Source: an uncultured bacterium (GTDB lineage: Bacteria > CALINM01). From it: a stretch of DNA of 10,883 nt. Below are positions 1 to 6,377 of the stretch, piece by piece (positions within the stretch are counted from its first letter, which is position 1; every line of letters begins with the position of its first letter). The stretch spans positions 1 through 10,883 of the forward strand of contig CALINM010000022.1 in the NCBI GenBank assembly GCA_938045315.1, read 5' to 3'. A program made the translations under genes and the position numbers. The notes below the pieces were generated by a model. It searched no databases. It had not been told where the DNA came from and saw nothing but the letters and a program-made list of their open reading frames with translations.

Positions 1-1
1 A

Positions 2-991
2 TACTCCATAAGAAGCCCCTCCAGGGAGCCAGTTACAGGCCTGAAGGTCTTTATAGATGGAAGACCCTTATCCACGCAGAGAGGCCTTCAGATAAAGCCA
101 AAGCCTGGTTCAGAGGAGTTTGAGGACACCATTACTCTTCAGGTCCCTTCAAGGGATATGGAACTTAGCCTCATTGCAGAAAACAGGTTTGGCTCCAGTG
201 AGCCATCTACCATAAGGCTCTTCTGGAAGGGAAAGAAGGAGGAGTATGCAGTAAAGCCAAAGCTCTATATCCTTGCCATAGGCATAAGCAAATACAGGGA
301 TGAAAGCCTGAGGCTCCAGTTTGCCCATAAGGATGCACTGGACTTTGTAAATACCATGTTAAGACAGAAGGGTAAGCTCTATGAGGATATAAAGGTAAAG
401 CTCCTTACAGATGAAAAAGCAACAAAGGATGAGATACTGGATGGACTTGAGTGGCTTCAGAGGGAGGCCACCCATAAGGATGTGGCGATGCTCTTTATGG
501 CAGGCCATGGAATAAATGACCAGGCAGGGATATATTACTTTCTACCCCATAATGCGGACCTTGAAAAACTCAAAAGGACAGGTGTGCCCTTTTCTGACAT
601 AAAAAACACAGTCTCAAGCTTAGCATCTAAGGTGGTGATGTTTGTGGATACCTGTCATTCTGGTGGTGTGATGGGCAGAAGGGCAAGCACTGACCTGACA
701 GGTGTAATAAACGAGCTTATAAGTGCTGAAAATGGTGTTGTGGTATTTTCCTCATCTACGGGAAGGCAGTATTCCCTTGAGGACCCAAAGTGGCAGAACG
801 GGGCATTCACAAAGGCACTTGTGGAGGGGCTTGAGGGTAAGGCAGACCTCCTTAAGAAGGGCAAGGTCACCATAAATATGCTTGATGCCTTTATCTCTGA
901 AAGGGTAAAGGAGCTTACTGGAGGTAAGCAGAGCCCTGTTACAGCAAAGCCCCAGACCATACCGGATTTTCCTGTGGTGGTAATAGAATAG
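2..991 (+). CDS. Caspase-fold (peptidase C14) protein, 5' end outside the window
   Basis: The reading frame is open from the first bases, so the N-terminus is missing. The ATG at 158 is internal, because in-frame coding sequence continues upstream of it with a beta-rich look (VTGLKVFIDGRPLS). Such an extension often precedes bacterial caspase domains and may follow a WD40-type propeller, but the window does not show that. The C14/p20 domain starts near KLYILAIGISKY (about 260-300). It contains the catalytic His in LFMAGHGIND (codon 506-508) and the catalytic Cys in MFVDTCHSGG (codon 653-655). It then continues into the usual FSSSTGRQYS and QNGAFTKALVEGL segments, so the dyad is intact. Known relatives cleave after basic or acidic residues and act in signalling or defence, but the substrate here is unknown. 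The next gene starts 19 bases downstream, so the two are probably co-transcribed. Base composition is richer in G+C (about 45-50% in the lines I counted) than most of the window. Confidence 0.9.
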   Translation, partial: YSIRSPSREPVTGLKVFIDGRPLSTQRGLQIKPKPGSEEFEDTITLQVPSRDMELSLIAENRFGSSEPSTIRLFWKGKKEEYAVKPKLYILAIGISKYRDESLRLQFAHKDALDFVNTMLRQKGKLYEDIKVKLLTDEKATKDEILDGLEWLQREATHKDVAMLFMAGHGINDQAGIYYFLPHNADLEKLKRTGVPFSDIKNTVSSLASKVVMFVDTCHSGGVMGRRASTDLTGVINELISAENGVVVFSSSTGRQYSLEDPKWQNGAFTKALVEGLEGKADLLKKGKVTINMLDAFISERVKELTGGKQSPVTAKPQTIPDFPVVVIE

Positions 992-1010
992 TTTTTTAAG
1001 GAGGAAGAGG

Positions 1011-1853
1011 ATGAAAAGGGCTTTTCTGTGCTTTATGCTTTCTTTGCTTCTTGGGTCCCTCTGTCTTGCTCAACAATCCACCATCACTGAATCAGAGGGC
1101 TATGCCTGTATGGGTGAGGATAGGACTAAAAGGCAGACAGAGGAGATAGCACTTCAGGATGCAAAAAAGAAAGCTATTGAACAGGTTTCTACATATATAC
1201 AGGCAGAGACACAGATTGAGGATTTTGAGCTCAAGAAAGATTTAATCAACGCCTATGCTAATGCAAAGGTTAAAATAATTTACCAGCAAGGTAAGTGGGA
1301 TAGTGAGCCTCCTAAGGTTGGTGACTGCTATAGGGTAAGTATAAGAGCTGAGGTGGTACCCGATGAATATGCGATGAAAAAGATAGGAGAGGTAAAAAAT
1401 TTAGATGATCCATCACTACCTTTGAAGGTAAAGCTATGGACTGAAAAAAGAGTGTTTGAGAAGGGGGAAAAAATTAAGATCTTTTTTAAAGGGAATAAAC
1501 CTTTTTTTGCTAAAATACTGTACAAACAAAGTGATGGTAATGTAATTCAAATACTCCCAAATCCTTACAGACTTGATAACTACTTTCAAGGTGGAGTTGT
1601 TTATGAGATCCCCTCTGGACCGGATAGATTTGAGCTTGAGGTAACACCGCCTTTTGGTGAGGAAAATATAATTATCTATGCCAGCACCTCTCCTCTGGGT
1701 AGCTTTGATTTAGAGAACGTAAATAATGTATTTCTTGTAAAAAGTAAAGATTTTAGTGAAAAAACAAGGGGTATTTTGATAAGAAAAAAAGATGATAATA
1801 AACCCTCTGCAGGGGAGTTTTTTGAAGAGGTTTTAAGAATTACCACAAAGTAG
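1011..1853 (+). CDS. Secreted LPP20-like/DUF4384 protein
   Basis: The start is fixed by an AAGGAGGA ribosome site about 5 bases upstream of ATG 1011. Residues 1-20 are a signal peptide (basic KR, long hydrophobic core, cleavage near LCLA|QQ). No lipobox cysteine is present, so a soluble periplasmic or exported protein is expected. Residues about 25-120 resemble the LPP20/FlgT-N type fold, with a run of Ala/Lys-rich helix (IALQDAKKKAIEQ) and a closing strand (CYRVSIRAEVV). Residues about 135-235 fit DUF4384: VKLWTEKRVFEKGEKIKIFFKGNK and a later Gly/Pro-rich EVTPPFGEENIIIYAS segment. DUF4384 proteins are often encoded beside caspase-like genes, which matches the layout here, but the molecular role of the domain is not established. 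A partner, sensor or envelope-anchored substrate of the caspase is an inference. The second half is much richer in A+T than the first. Confidence 0.8.
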   Translation: MKRAFLCFMLSLLLGSLCLAQQSTITESEGYACMGEDRTKRQTEEIALQDAKKKAIEQVSTYIQAETQIEDFELKKDLINAYANAKVKIIYQQGKWDSEPPKVGDCYRVSIRAEVVPDEYAMKKIGEVKNLDDPSLPLKVKLWTEKRVFEKGEKIKIFFKGNKPFFAKILYKQSDGNVIQILPNPYRLDNYFQGGVVYEIPSGPDRFELEVTPPFGEENIIIYASTSPLGSFDLENVNNVFLVKSKDFSEKTRGILIRKKDDNKPSAGEFFEEVLRITTK

Positions 1854-1865
1854 GTACTCCTCATA

Positions 1866-1897
1866 ACTGGGCACTCCATGGGGAGATCAGTTTTTTT
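1866..1897 (+). terminator. Rho-independent terminator after the caspase/DUF4384 unit
   Basis: Two stacked stems are visible: ACTG (1866-1869) with CAGT (1888-1891) outside, and CTCC (1874-1877) with GGAG (1882-1885) inside. They are separated by a small asymmetric internal loop, and the inner loop is ATGG. A run of seven T (1891-1897) follows. It lies 13 bases past the DUF4384 stop, which fits transcription ending there. Confidence 0.6.
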
Positions 1898-1987
1898 GGC
1901 CTATAAGCAATAACTTTTTATTAGAATGTTTTATCGAGACAAAGGGCAAAATCTTATGAAACGGCTGGCTTTCCAAAAAAAACTGGA

Positions 1988-2017
1988 TTATAAAACAGTC
2001 TTAAGATATGCTATAAT
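1988..2017 (+). promoter_or_regulatory. Extended -10 promoter for the HMG-CoA lyase unit
   Basis: A perfect TATAAT (2012-2017) is preceded by the extended -10 dinucleotide TG (2009-2010). The -35 is weak (TTATAA at 1988-1993, spacer 18), as is usual for extended -10 promoters. Transcription would start near 2024, giving a leader of about 20 bases before ATG 2046. The rest of the 1854-2045 gap, apart from the terminator, shows nothing I can name. Confidence 0.55.
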
Positions 2018-2045
2018 GGTTTTGAAGCTCAATTACCAGGGATAG

Positions 2046-2933
2046 ATGAAAAGCGTGATTGATAGAATTAGTATAATTGAAGTGGGTCCAAGAGATGGCT
2101 TACAAAATATTGGAAAATTTATACCCACAGAGATTAAATGTGAGTTTGTAAAAGCTCTTGTAGAATCTGGGATCAGGGAGCTTGAGGTTACATCCTTTGT
2201 AAGCCCTAAAAACATTCCACAGCTTTCAGATGCGGAGAAGCTAATGTCCATGCTTGATAAAAGAGATGATGTGGTATACTCTTGCCTTGTGCCAACAGTT
2301 AGGGGATTGGAAAGGGCTATTAGAGTGGGAGTAAAGAAAGTTGTTTTCTTTGTAGGTGCGTCAAATGAATTCAATGTAAGGAATTTAAATGCTAATATTG
2401 AAGAAACGATTTCAAATTTTAAAATTATGAAAAAAATCTGTGAAGAGAATAGAATTAAGATAAAGGGGAGCATTTCAACGGCTTTTTACTGCCCCTTTAG
2501 GGGTTACGTAAATCCTGAAGATGTAATAAGGGTTATGAATATGCTTAATGACATGGGAGTTGATGAAATTATCCTCTGTGATACGGCAGGATATGCAACA
2601 CCTAAGGATGTGGAAATACTCTTAAATAAAGTTTTTAAGTATTATAAACCAGAATCTTTAGGGCTTCATATGCATAATACATACGGGTTTGCTATAGCTT
2701 GCGTATATAAAGCTTTTGAGATGGGTATTAGAAAATTTGAAGCCTCAACAGGTGGTTTAGGTGGATGCCCCAATGCACCGGGTGCAACTGGAAATGTTGC
2801 TACGGAAATTCTGGTAAATTTTTTTGAAAAAATGGGTTTTCAAACGGGTATCTCTTTAATAGACTTAGAAAAAGCACTGGATATGATAAACGAGTTTATT
2901 GAGAAAGATAAAAAATGTATAAGAAACATGTGA
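2046..2933 (+). CDS. mvaB: Hydroxymethylglutaryl-CoA lyase (DRE-TIM lyase)
   Basis: This 295-residue protein has the family's usual length and order. It should cleave 3-hydroxy-3-methylglutaryl-CoA to acetoacetate and acetyl-CoA, the last step of leucine breakdown, in the cytoplasm. Residues 11-21 (IEVGPRDGLQN) carry the substrate/metal-binding Arg16-Asp17. HMHNTYG at 208-214 carries the two metal-binding histidines (His208, His210). STGGLGGCPNAPGATGN at 234-250 carries the catalytic Cys241 and Asn250, the equivalents of human Cys266 and Asn275. The residue after the second His is Asn, where most relatives have Asp. A CAGGGA ribosome site lies about 5 bases before ATG 2046. It is the first gene of a unit that also holds an acyl-CoA dehydrogenase, which supports acyl-CoA catabolism. 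Methylcrotonyl-CoA carboxylase and enoyl-CoA hydratase are not in view, so the leucine route is an inference. Lyases for related longer 3-hydroxyglutaryl-CoA substrates share these motifs. Confidence 0.88.
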   Translation: MKSVIDRISIIEVGPRDGLQNIGKFIPTEIKCEFVKALVESGIRELEVTSFVSPKNIPQLSDAEKLMSMLDKRDDVVYSCLVPTVRGLERAIRVGVKKVVFFVGASNEFNVRNLNANIEETISNFKIMKKICEENRIKIKGSISTAFYCPFRGYVNPEDVIRVMNMLNDMGVDEIILCDTAGYATPKDVEILLNKVFKYYKPESLGLHMHNTYGFAIACVYKAFEMGIRKFEASTGGLGGCPNAPGATGNVATEILVNFFEKMGFQTGISLIDLEKALDMINEFIEKDKKCIRNM

Positions 2934-3005
2934 AAAAAATCTACTGGCAATAGAACAGTTTTTTGTTTATTATAAAATCCCTCAATTTTATGTTTAGGAG
3001 CTTTG

Positions 3006-3587
3006 ATGGAGTATAGGAAATTACATTTACATTCAATAATTGTTCATTCAATTGTTGCTTTTGCTTTTGTATCGGCAATAGCCCATATCTTTGAAGTTTA
3101 CAGACTGCGGTTTATGGGTATAACTGAGTTTGACTGGGTATTTATAAGAAATTTTACTCAGTTTTTTATATTTCTCTTTTCAATACCAGCAACCCTAAGT
3201 GGCATCTCTGAGATTAATAAAATGTATGTTAACTGGCATTTTACACATAAGGCGAAGCTTTTAATTTCAATAATTTTGCTCGTAAGTTCAGGTTATGTTT
3301 TATATGATGCTTTTACTTGTTTACCTGAAGGTTCTATGAGGTGTATTAGCGATGGCTTTGCATTTCGTAGTTTTTTAATTATCATTATAAATAATCTTTG
3401 TGTGTGGCTTTTATCCTTTTATGGACTAAGAATCACATTGGGAAGGCAGTCCTTAGCGAAGACAAGCTATACTCCCGATTTTTACAATAAAAAAAATCCT
3501 GTAGATATTCTCGATGTTGTGAGAGATGAAATAAGAGAAAAACCAAAGATTAGAGGAATAATAAATGCAGGAGAGGATTTAGAATGA
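3006..3587 (+). CDS. Four-helix membrane protein, DUF2231-like
   Basis: ATG 3006 is preferred over the in-frame TTG at 3003, because the GGAG at 2997-3000 is then 5 bases away instead of 2. The 193-residue protein has four hydrophobic segments at roughly 10-30, 48-68, 82-101 and 121-142. A charged cytoplasmic-looking tail of about 45 residues follows. Histidines sit at the first helix (His7, His9, His14), and a HFTHK motif (78-82) follows a conserved-looking P61-ATLSG66 turn. This helix and His/Gly pattern resembles DUF2231 membrane proteins, some of which are suspected to bind haem, but the family match is by eye. The stop overlaps the acyl-CoA dehydrogenase start (ATGA at 3584-3587), so translation is coupled. 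A redox or quinone-linked role next to the dehydrogenase is an inference. Confidence 0.65.
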   Translation: MEYRKLHLHSIIVHSIVAFAFVSAIAHIFEVYRLRFMGITEFDWVFIRNFTQFFIFLFSIPATLSGISEINKMYVNWHFTHKAKLLISIILLVSSGYVLYDAFTCLPEGSMRCISDGFAFRSFLIIIINNLCVWLLSFYGLRITLGRQSLAKTSYTPDFYNKKNPVDILDVVRDEIREKPKIRGIINAGEDLE

Positions 3588-4720
3588 TTGATTTTAATCT
3601 TACAGAGGAGCAAAAAAAACTTGTGGAAAAAGCAAGAGAATTTACAAAAAATTTTATATCCCCCAAGGCAATGGAGTATGATAGAACAGGGGAATTCCCC
3701 AAGGATATTTGTGAAGAAGCCTTTAAACAGGGGCTTATGAACTTACATGTGCCCAGGGAATATGGTGGACCGGGGCTTTCTGCTGTTGATTGTGTACTTG
3801 TGGAAGAAGAGATGGCAACAGGCTGTAGTGGTATTACAACAGCCATAAATTCTAATGGCCTATCACAGTATCCCATAATACTTTTTGGAACTGAGGAGCA
3901 GAAAAAGAGATTTCTGGAGCCCATGACAAGGGAGCTTATGTTTTCAGCATATGCAGTAACAGAGCCCGGAGCTGGTTCAGACGTAAATAGAATCTCTACA
4001 ATAGCTGTAAGGTATGGCAACGAATATGTTATTAACGGTGTTAAATGGTGGATAACAAATGGTTCTGTTGCAAGCTGGTATTTTGTCCTTGCTAAGGTGG
4101 ATGGTAAACTAACAGGTTTTATTGTTCCTGCTGATCTGCCAGGAATAATTAGGGGACCTAAGGAAATCAATTTGGGACAACATGCTTCAAATACGGTAAG
4201 AATAACTTTTGAAGATGTAAAAATACCAGCCTCTTATAGGGTTGGTGAAGAGGGAGATGGCTTTAACATTGCTATGAAAACCTTTGATCATACAAGGCCC
4301 GGGGTTGCTGCAGGGGCAAATGGTGTTGCAAAAGCTGCAATAAATCTGGCCCTTGAGTATGCAAAAAGAAGAAGAACTTTTGATAAAAAGTTAATATCCA
4401 ATCAGGGTATATCTTTTCCCCTTGCAGAGCTTTTAACAAAATTAGATGCTTCCAGAATGCTTACATTAAGAGCAGCATGGCTTATCGACAGGGGAAAAGA
4501 TAATTCCAAGGAAGCGGCGATGGCTAAGTGGTTTGCGGCAGATGTGGCGATGGAAGCGGCAATAAAAGCAGCACAAATTCTTGGTGGATATGGTTATACA
4601 AACGAGATGCCCGTGGAAAAGTTAATCAGGGATGCTAAAATTTATCAAATATATGAAGGGGCAACAGAGATACAGAAAATGGTAATAGTCGCAAAAATGA
4701 TGAGAATGAAAGAGGTTTAG
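3584..4720 (+). CDS. Acyl-CoA dehydrogenase
   Basis: This is a full-length 378-residue FAD enzyme of the short/medium-chain type. It oxidises an acyl-CoA to the trans-2-enoyl-CoA and passes electrons to electron-transferring flavoprotein. Visible signatures are YAVTEPGAGSDV (123-134, flavin/substrate loop), KWWITNG (154-160) and the helical FDHTRPGVAAGANGVA segment (234-249). The C-terminal signature QILGGYGYTNEMPVEKLIRD (331-350) runs into IYEGATEIQ, with the catalytic base Glu358 in the MCAD position. The start overlaps the preceding membrane-protein stop by four bases, and the next gene begins two bases after its stop, so these three are tightly coupled. Position in the same unit as HMG-CoA lyase makes isovaleryl-CoA or another branched/short acyl-CoA a reasonable substrate, but chain length cannot be read from sequence by eye. 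Confidence 0.93.
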   Translation: MIDFNLTEEQKKLVEKAREFTKNFISPKAMEYDRTGEFPKDICEEAFKQGLMNLHVPREYGGPGLSAVDCVLVEEEMATGCSGITTAINSNGLSQYPIILFGTEEQKKRFLEPMTRELMFSAYAVTEPGAGSDVNRISTIAVRYGNEYVINGVKWWITNGSVASWYFVLAKVDGKLTGFIVPADLPGIIRGPKEINLGQHASNTVRITFEDVKIPASYRVGEEGDGFNIAMKTFDHTRPGVAAGANGVAKAAINLALEYAKRRRTFDKKLISNQGISFPLAELLTKLDASRMLTLRAAWLIDRGKDNSKEAAMAKWFAADVAMEAAIKAAQILGGYGYTNEMPVEKLIRDAKIYQIYEGATEIQKMVIVAKMMRMKEV

Positions 4721-4722
4721 AA

Positions 4723-5445
4723 ATGATAGATGTTATCGGGAAACCTGCAAGTTTGCTTATAAATAATTTGAAGAGAAAATTTTATGGAAAAACTTTTTTC
4801 TGTCCCGTATGTCATCTCGAGCTATCCTTTCATGATGCTGATGAGGATGGTCTTTTGGTTTGTCCCCTATGCGGAATTGTTATCGAAATTACAGATGTTT
4901 TTGGACATCCTCTGCCAGTCGTCCATGATGTGGAGATAAAGAGGCATCAGCCTAAGATGAGGATTCATCCTCTTTCAACGCATTTACCAATCGGGCTTTA
5001 CCCCTTTGCTTTACTGGGCACACTATTTATTTTTTTCATCTCCCTTATCCAGCATATTTATTTAAAGAATGGATTTACCTTAGATGAGGAAATACTCTTA
5101 TACGTGCCTTCCATAAAGAAGATGTCTGATGTATTTCTTTTTCTTTCAGTAATTTTATCGACCATAACATTTGCCTCCGGTTATTATGACTGGTATATGC
5201 GGTATGAAAAACGAAAATATCGGATGATAACTGTTAAGATTTATTTTTCTTTGCTCTTTCTCATTCTGGGCTTACTATCCTTATTTCTACAAACAAGTGG
5301 TTTCATTTTTGGAGAAAATGGATTTTTAATGATTAATACTGTTAGTGTTCTTCTTTTTTGTTTGTACATTTTGTTAATGTTTACTAATATGTGTTTACTT
5401 ACTGCATTGGGGCATATAGGTGGTCTTCTTGTATTTGGAAAATAA
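4723..5445 (+). CDS. Rubredoxin-like ribbon plus DUF2231-like membrane protein
   Basis: This 240-residue protein has two parts. Residues 20-60 hold a four-cysteine ribbon, CPVC (27-30) and CPLCG (47-51), like two rubredoxin or zinc-ribbon knuckles but with a short 16-residue gap between them. Residues 82-240 hold four membrane segments (about 92-112, 135-155, 170-190, 203-225). They carry a HPLSTHLPIGL start, a GYYDW motif (153-157) and a closing HIGGLLV (231-237), the pattern I associate with DUF2231. The ribosome site AGAGG at 4711-4715 lies inside the end of the dehydrogenase gene, two bases separate the genes, and ATG 4723 is well spaced. Metal identity is open: Zn would be structural, Fe would make a one-electron carrier. 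A path for electrons from the acyl-CoA dehydrogenase toward the membrane is my inference. It appears to be a distant relative of the protein at 3006-3587. Confidence 0.65.
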   Translation: MIDVIGKPASLLINNLKRKFYGKTFFCPVCHLELSFHDADEDGLLVCPLCGIVIEITDVFGHPLPVVHDVEIKRHQPKMRIHPLSTHLPIGLYPFALLGTLFIFFISLIQHIYLKNGFTLDEEILLYVPSIKKMSDVFLFLSVILSTITFASGYYDWYMRYEKRKYRMITVKIYFSLLFLILGLLSLFLQTSGFIFGENGFLMINTVSVLLFCLYILLMFTNMCLLTALGHIGGLLVFGK

Positions 5446-5451
5446 TTTTAA

Positions 5452-5479
5452 TTGACCTTGATTATAGAAGAATCATAAA
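5452..5479 (+). promoter_or_regulatory. Possible weak promoter before yggS
   Basis: TTGACC (5452-5457) and CATAAA (5474-5479) are spaced by 16 bases. Initiation would fall near 5486, almost on the ATG at 5488, giving a leaderless message. That agrees with the absence of any Shine-Dalgarno sequence there. Read-through from the upstream gene, 42 bases away, is equally possible. Confidence 0.25.
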
Positions 5480-5487
5480 AAATAACC

Positions 5488-6186
5488 ATGACATATAATG
5501 AAAAAGCGATAAAAGAAAGGCTTCTCCAAATTAAGAAAAATATTATAGATGCCATGGAAAGGGTTGAGAGGAAAAATCCACCCAAAATTGTTGCGGTTAC
5601 AAAAACTCATCCACCGGAGCTGTTAAACATTATAAAAGAAATAGGGATTGAAGATGTGGGTGAAAATTATGTTCAGGAGATGCTGTATAAAATGCAATTA
5701 CATCCCGAATTAAACTGGCATTTTATTGGGAATCTTCAAAGAAATAAAGTTAAATATATAGTTGGCAGGGTTTGTTTAATACATGGAGTAAGTTCTTTAA
5801 AACTCGTTGAGGAAATTGATAAGAGAGCTAAAGTATTAGGCATAACGCAAAATGTTTTATTACAAATTAACCAGGGAGAAGAGTCAAAGGGGGGATTAAA
5901 AAAAGAGGAATTGGAAATATTTGTTAAAGAGTTGAATAGGTTTGATAATGTGTGTTTAAAGGGGCTTATGGCATTGCCACCCTATTATGAAGATCCAGAA
6001 AAAGTAAGGCCATTTTTTGTGGAAATTAAAGAGCTTTTAGAAAATATAAATAGAAAAAATTTGTATAAAGCAAGACTAACTGAACTTTCCATGGGAATGT
6101 CAGGTGACTATGTTGTGGCTGTTGAAGAGGGATCTACAATTTTAAGAATAGGTACTGCACTTTTCGGAGAGAGAGTTAAAAATTGA
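5488..6186 (+). CDS. yggS: YggS/PLPBP-family pyridoxal-phosphate homeostasis protein
   Basis: This 232-residue single-domain fold-type III PLP protein has the usual length. Lys39 in KIVAVTKTHP is the expected PLP-binding lysine. WHFIGNLQRNKVKYIV (77-92) matches the family signature, and the C-terminus has LSMGMSGDYVVAVEEGSTILRIG, which contacts the phosphate. Members have no established catalytic activity. They buffer PLP and affect amino-acid and vitamin B6 balance in the cytoplasm. The gene follows the membrane protein by 42 bases and no ribosome site is visible before ATG 5488; the nearby ATG at 5498 is out of frame. It is often encoded near cell-division or proC genes in other bacteria, but neither is seen here, so I read it as a housekeeping gene unrelated to its neighbours. 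Confidence 0.93.
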   Translation: MTYNEKAIKERLLQIKKNIIDAMERVERKNPPKIVAVTKTHPPELLNIIKEIGIEDVGENYVQEMLYKMQLHPELNWHFIGNLQRNKVKYIVGRVCLIHGVSSLKLVEEIDKRAKVLGITQNVLLQINQGEESKGGLKKEELEIFVKELNRFDNVCLKGLMALPPYYEDPEKVRPFFVEIKELLENINRKNLYKARLTELSMGMSGDYVVAVEEGSTILRIGTALFGERVKN

Positions 6187-6196
6187 TTTTCATATC

Positions 6197-6224
6197 TTGA
6201 CAAATTTGTATTTGCTGGTAATAT
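6197..6224 (+). promoter_or_regulatory. Strong promoter of the peptide cassette
   Basis: TTGACA (6197-6202) is a perfect -35. TAATAT (6219-6224), 16 bases on, is preceded by TG (6216-6217), so the -10 is extended. It is the most consensus-like promoter in the window. Transcription should begin near 6231, leaving a leader of about 25 bases that contains a full AAGGAGGTG ribosome site (6241-6249). Confidence 0.75.
6200..6209. repeat. Palindrome ACAAATTTGT overlapping the peptide promoter
   Basis: A perfect 10-base palindrome starts on the last bases of the -35 and fills the first half of the spacer. Its position would let a bound dimeric regulator block polymerase, so it is a candidate operator. 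It is short and AT-rich, so chance is a real alternative. Confidence 0.3.
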
Positions 6225-6254
6225 TAGCTTATGGAATAAAAAGGAGGTGTTAAT

Positions 6255-6317
6255 ATGAAGATTAAAAAAGTAAAAAAGATAGTTAGAGGTCTTTGTAAGT
6301 GCAAGAGTTCCTGCTAA
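6255..6317 (+). CDS. 20-residue Cys-rich peptide, putative RiPP precursor
   Basis: The whole product is MKIKKVKKIVRGLCKCKSSC. The gene is very short but its signals are excellent. A near-consensus promoter lies about 55 bases upstream, a full AGGAGGT Shine-Dalgarno (6242-6248) sits 6 bases before the ATG, and a terminator follows the stop. The N-terminal half is strongly basic (six Lys and one Arg in the first 11 residues), and Gly12 separates it from a Leu-Cys-Lys-Cys-Lys-Ser-Ser-Cys tail. Two genes downstream lies a radical-SAM/SPASM enzyme with a PqqD-like peptide-binding domain, the usual partner of such precursors. By inference the basic part is the leader and Cys14, Cys16 and Cys20 are modified, perhaps to thioethers as in ranthipeptides and sactipeptides. 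A product held as a metal ligand or redox cofactor is also possible. The Cys-x-Cys-x3-Cys tail is reminiscent of short clostridial Cys-rich rSAM substrates, but I do not recognise the family. The alternative, a regulatory leader peptide, is considered under the findings. Confidence 0.75.
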   Translation: MKIKKVKKIVRGLCKCKSSC

Positions 6318-6347
6318 TACTAAGCTAATTTATCTTTCCATGGGAAG

Positions 6348-6377
6348 AGGGGGTATTTTACACCCCCTTATTTTTTT
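6348..6377 (+). terminator. Intra-operon terminator between the peptide and downstream genes
   Basis: AGGGGGT (6348-6354) pairs perfectly with ACCCCCT (6362-6368) around a seven-base loop. The tail TATTTTTTT runs to 6377. The ATG of the next gene is at 6378, with no base in between. Partial read-through would give a large excess of peptide message over enzyme message, a familiar device in RiPP operons. Confidence 0.85.

Noticed and set aside
2033-2473. Minus-strand open frame opposite the HMG-CoA lyase start.
   Set aside because: It overlaps a well-supported promoter and gene on the plus strand and has no start signals of its own.
2943-2964. Possible terminator (ACTG...CAGT then T-run) between the HMG-CoA lyase and the membrane protein.
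   Set aside because: The stem is only four base pairs with a nine-base loop, too weak to call.
3550-4170. Long open frame (206 codons) antisense to the acyl-CoA dehydrogenase gene.
   Set aside because: It lies wholly over a gene with full family signatures, has no promoter or ribosome site, and its translation shows no recognisable domain.
6231-6239. ATG GAA TAA, a two-codon frame at the predicted start of the peptide transcript.
   Set aside because: It has no ribosome site and is too short to interpret; the full Shine-Dalgarno serves the ATG at 6255.
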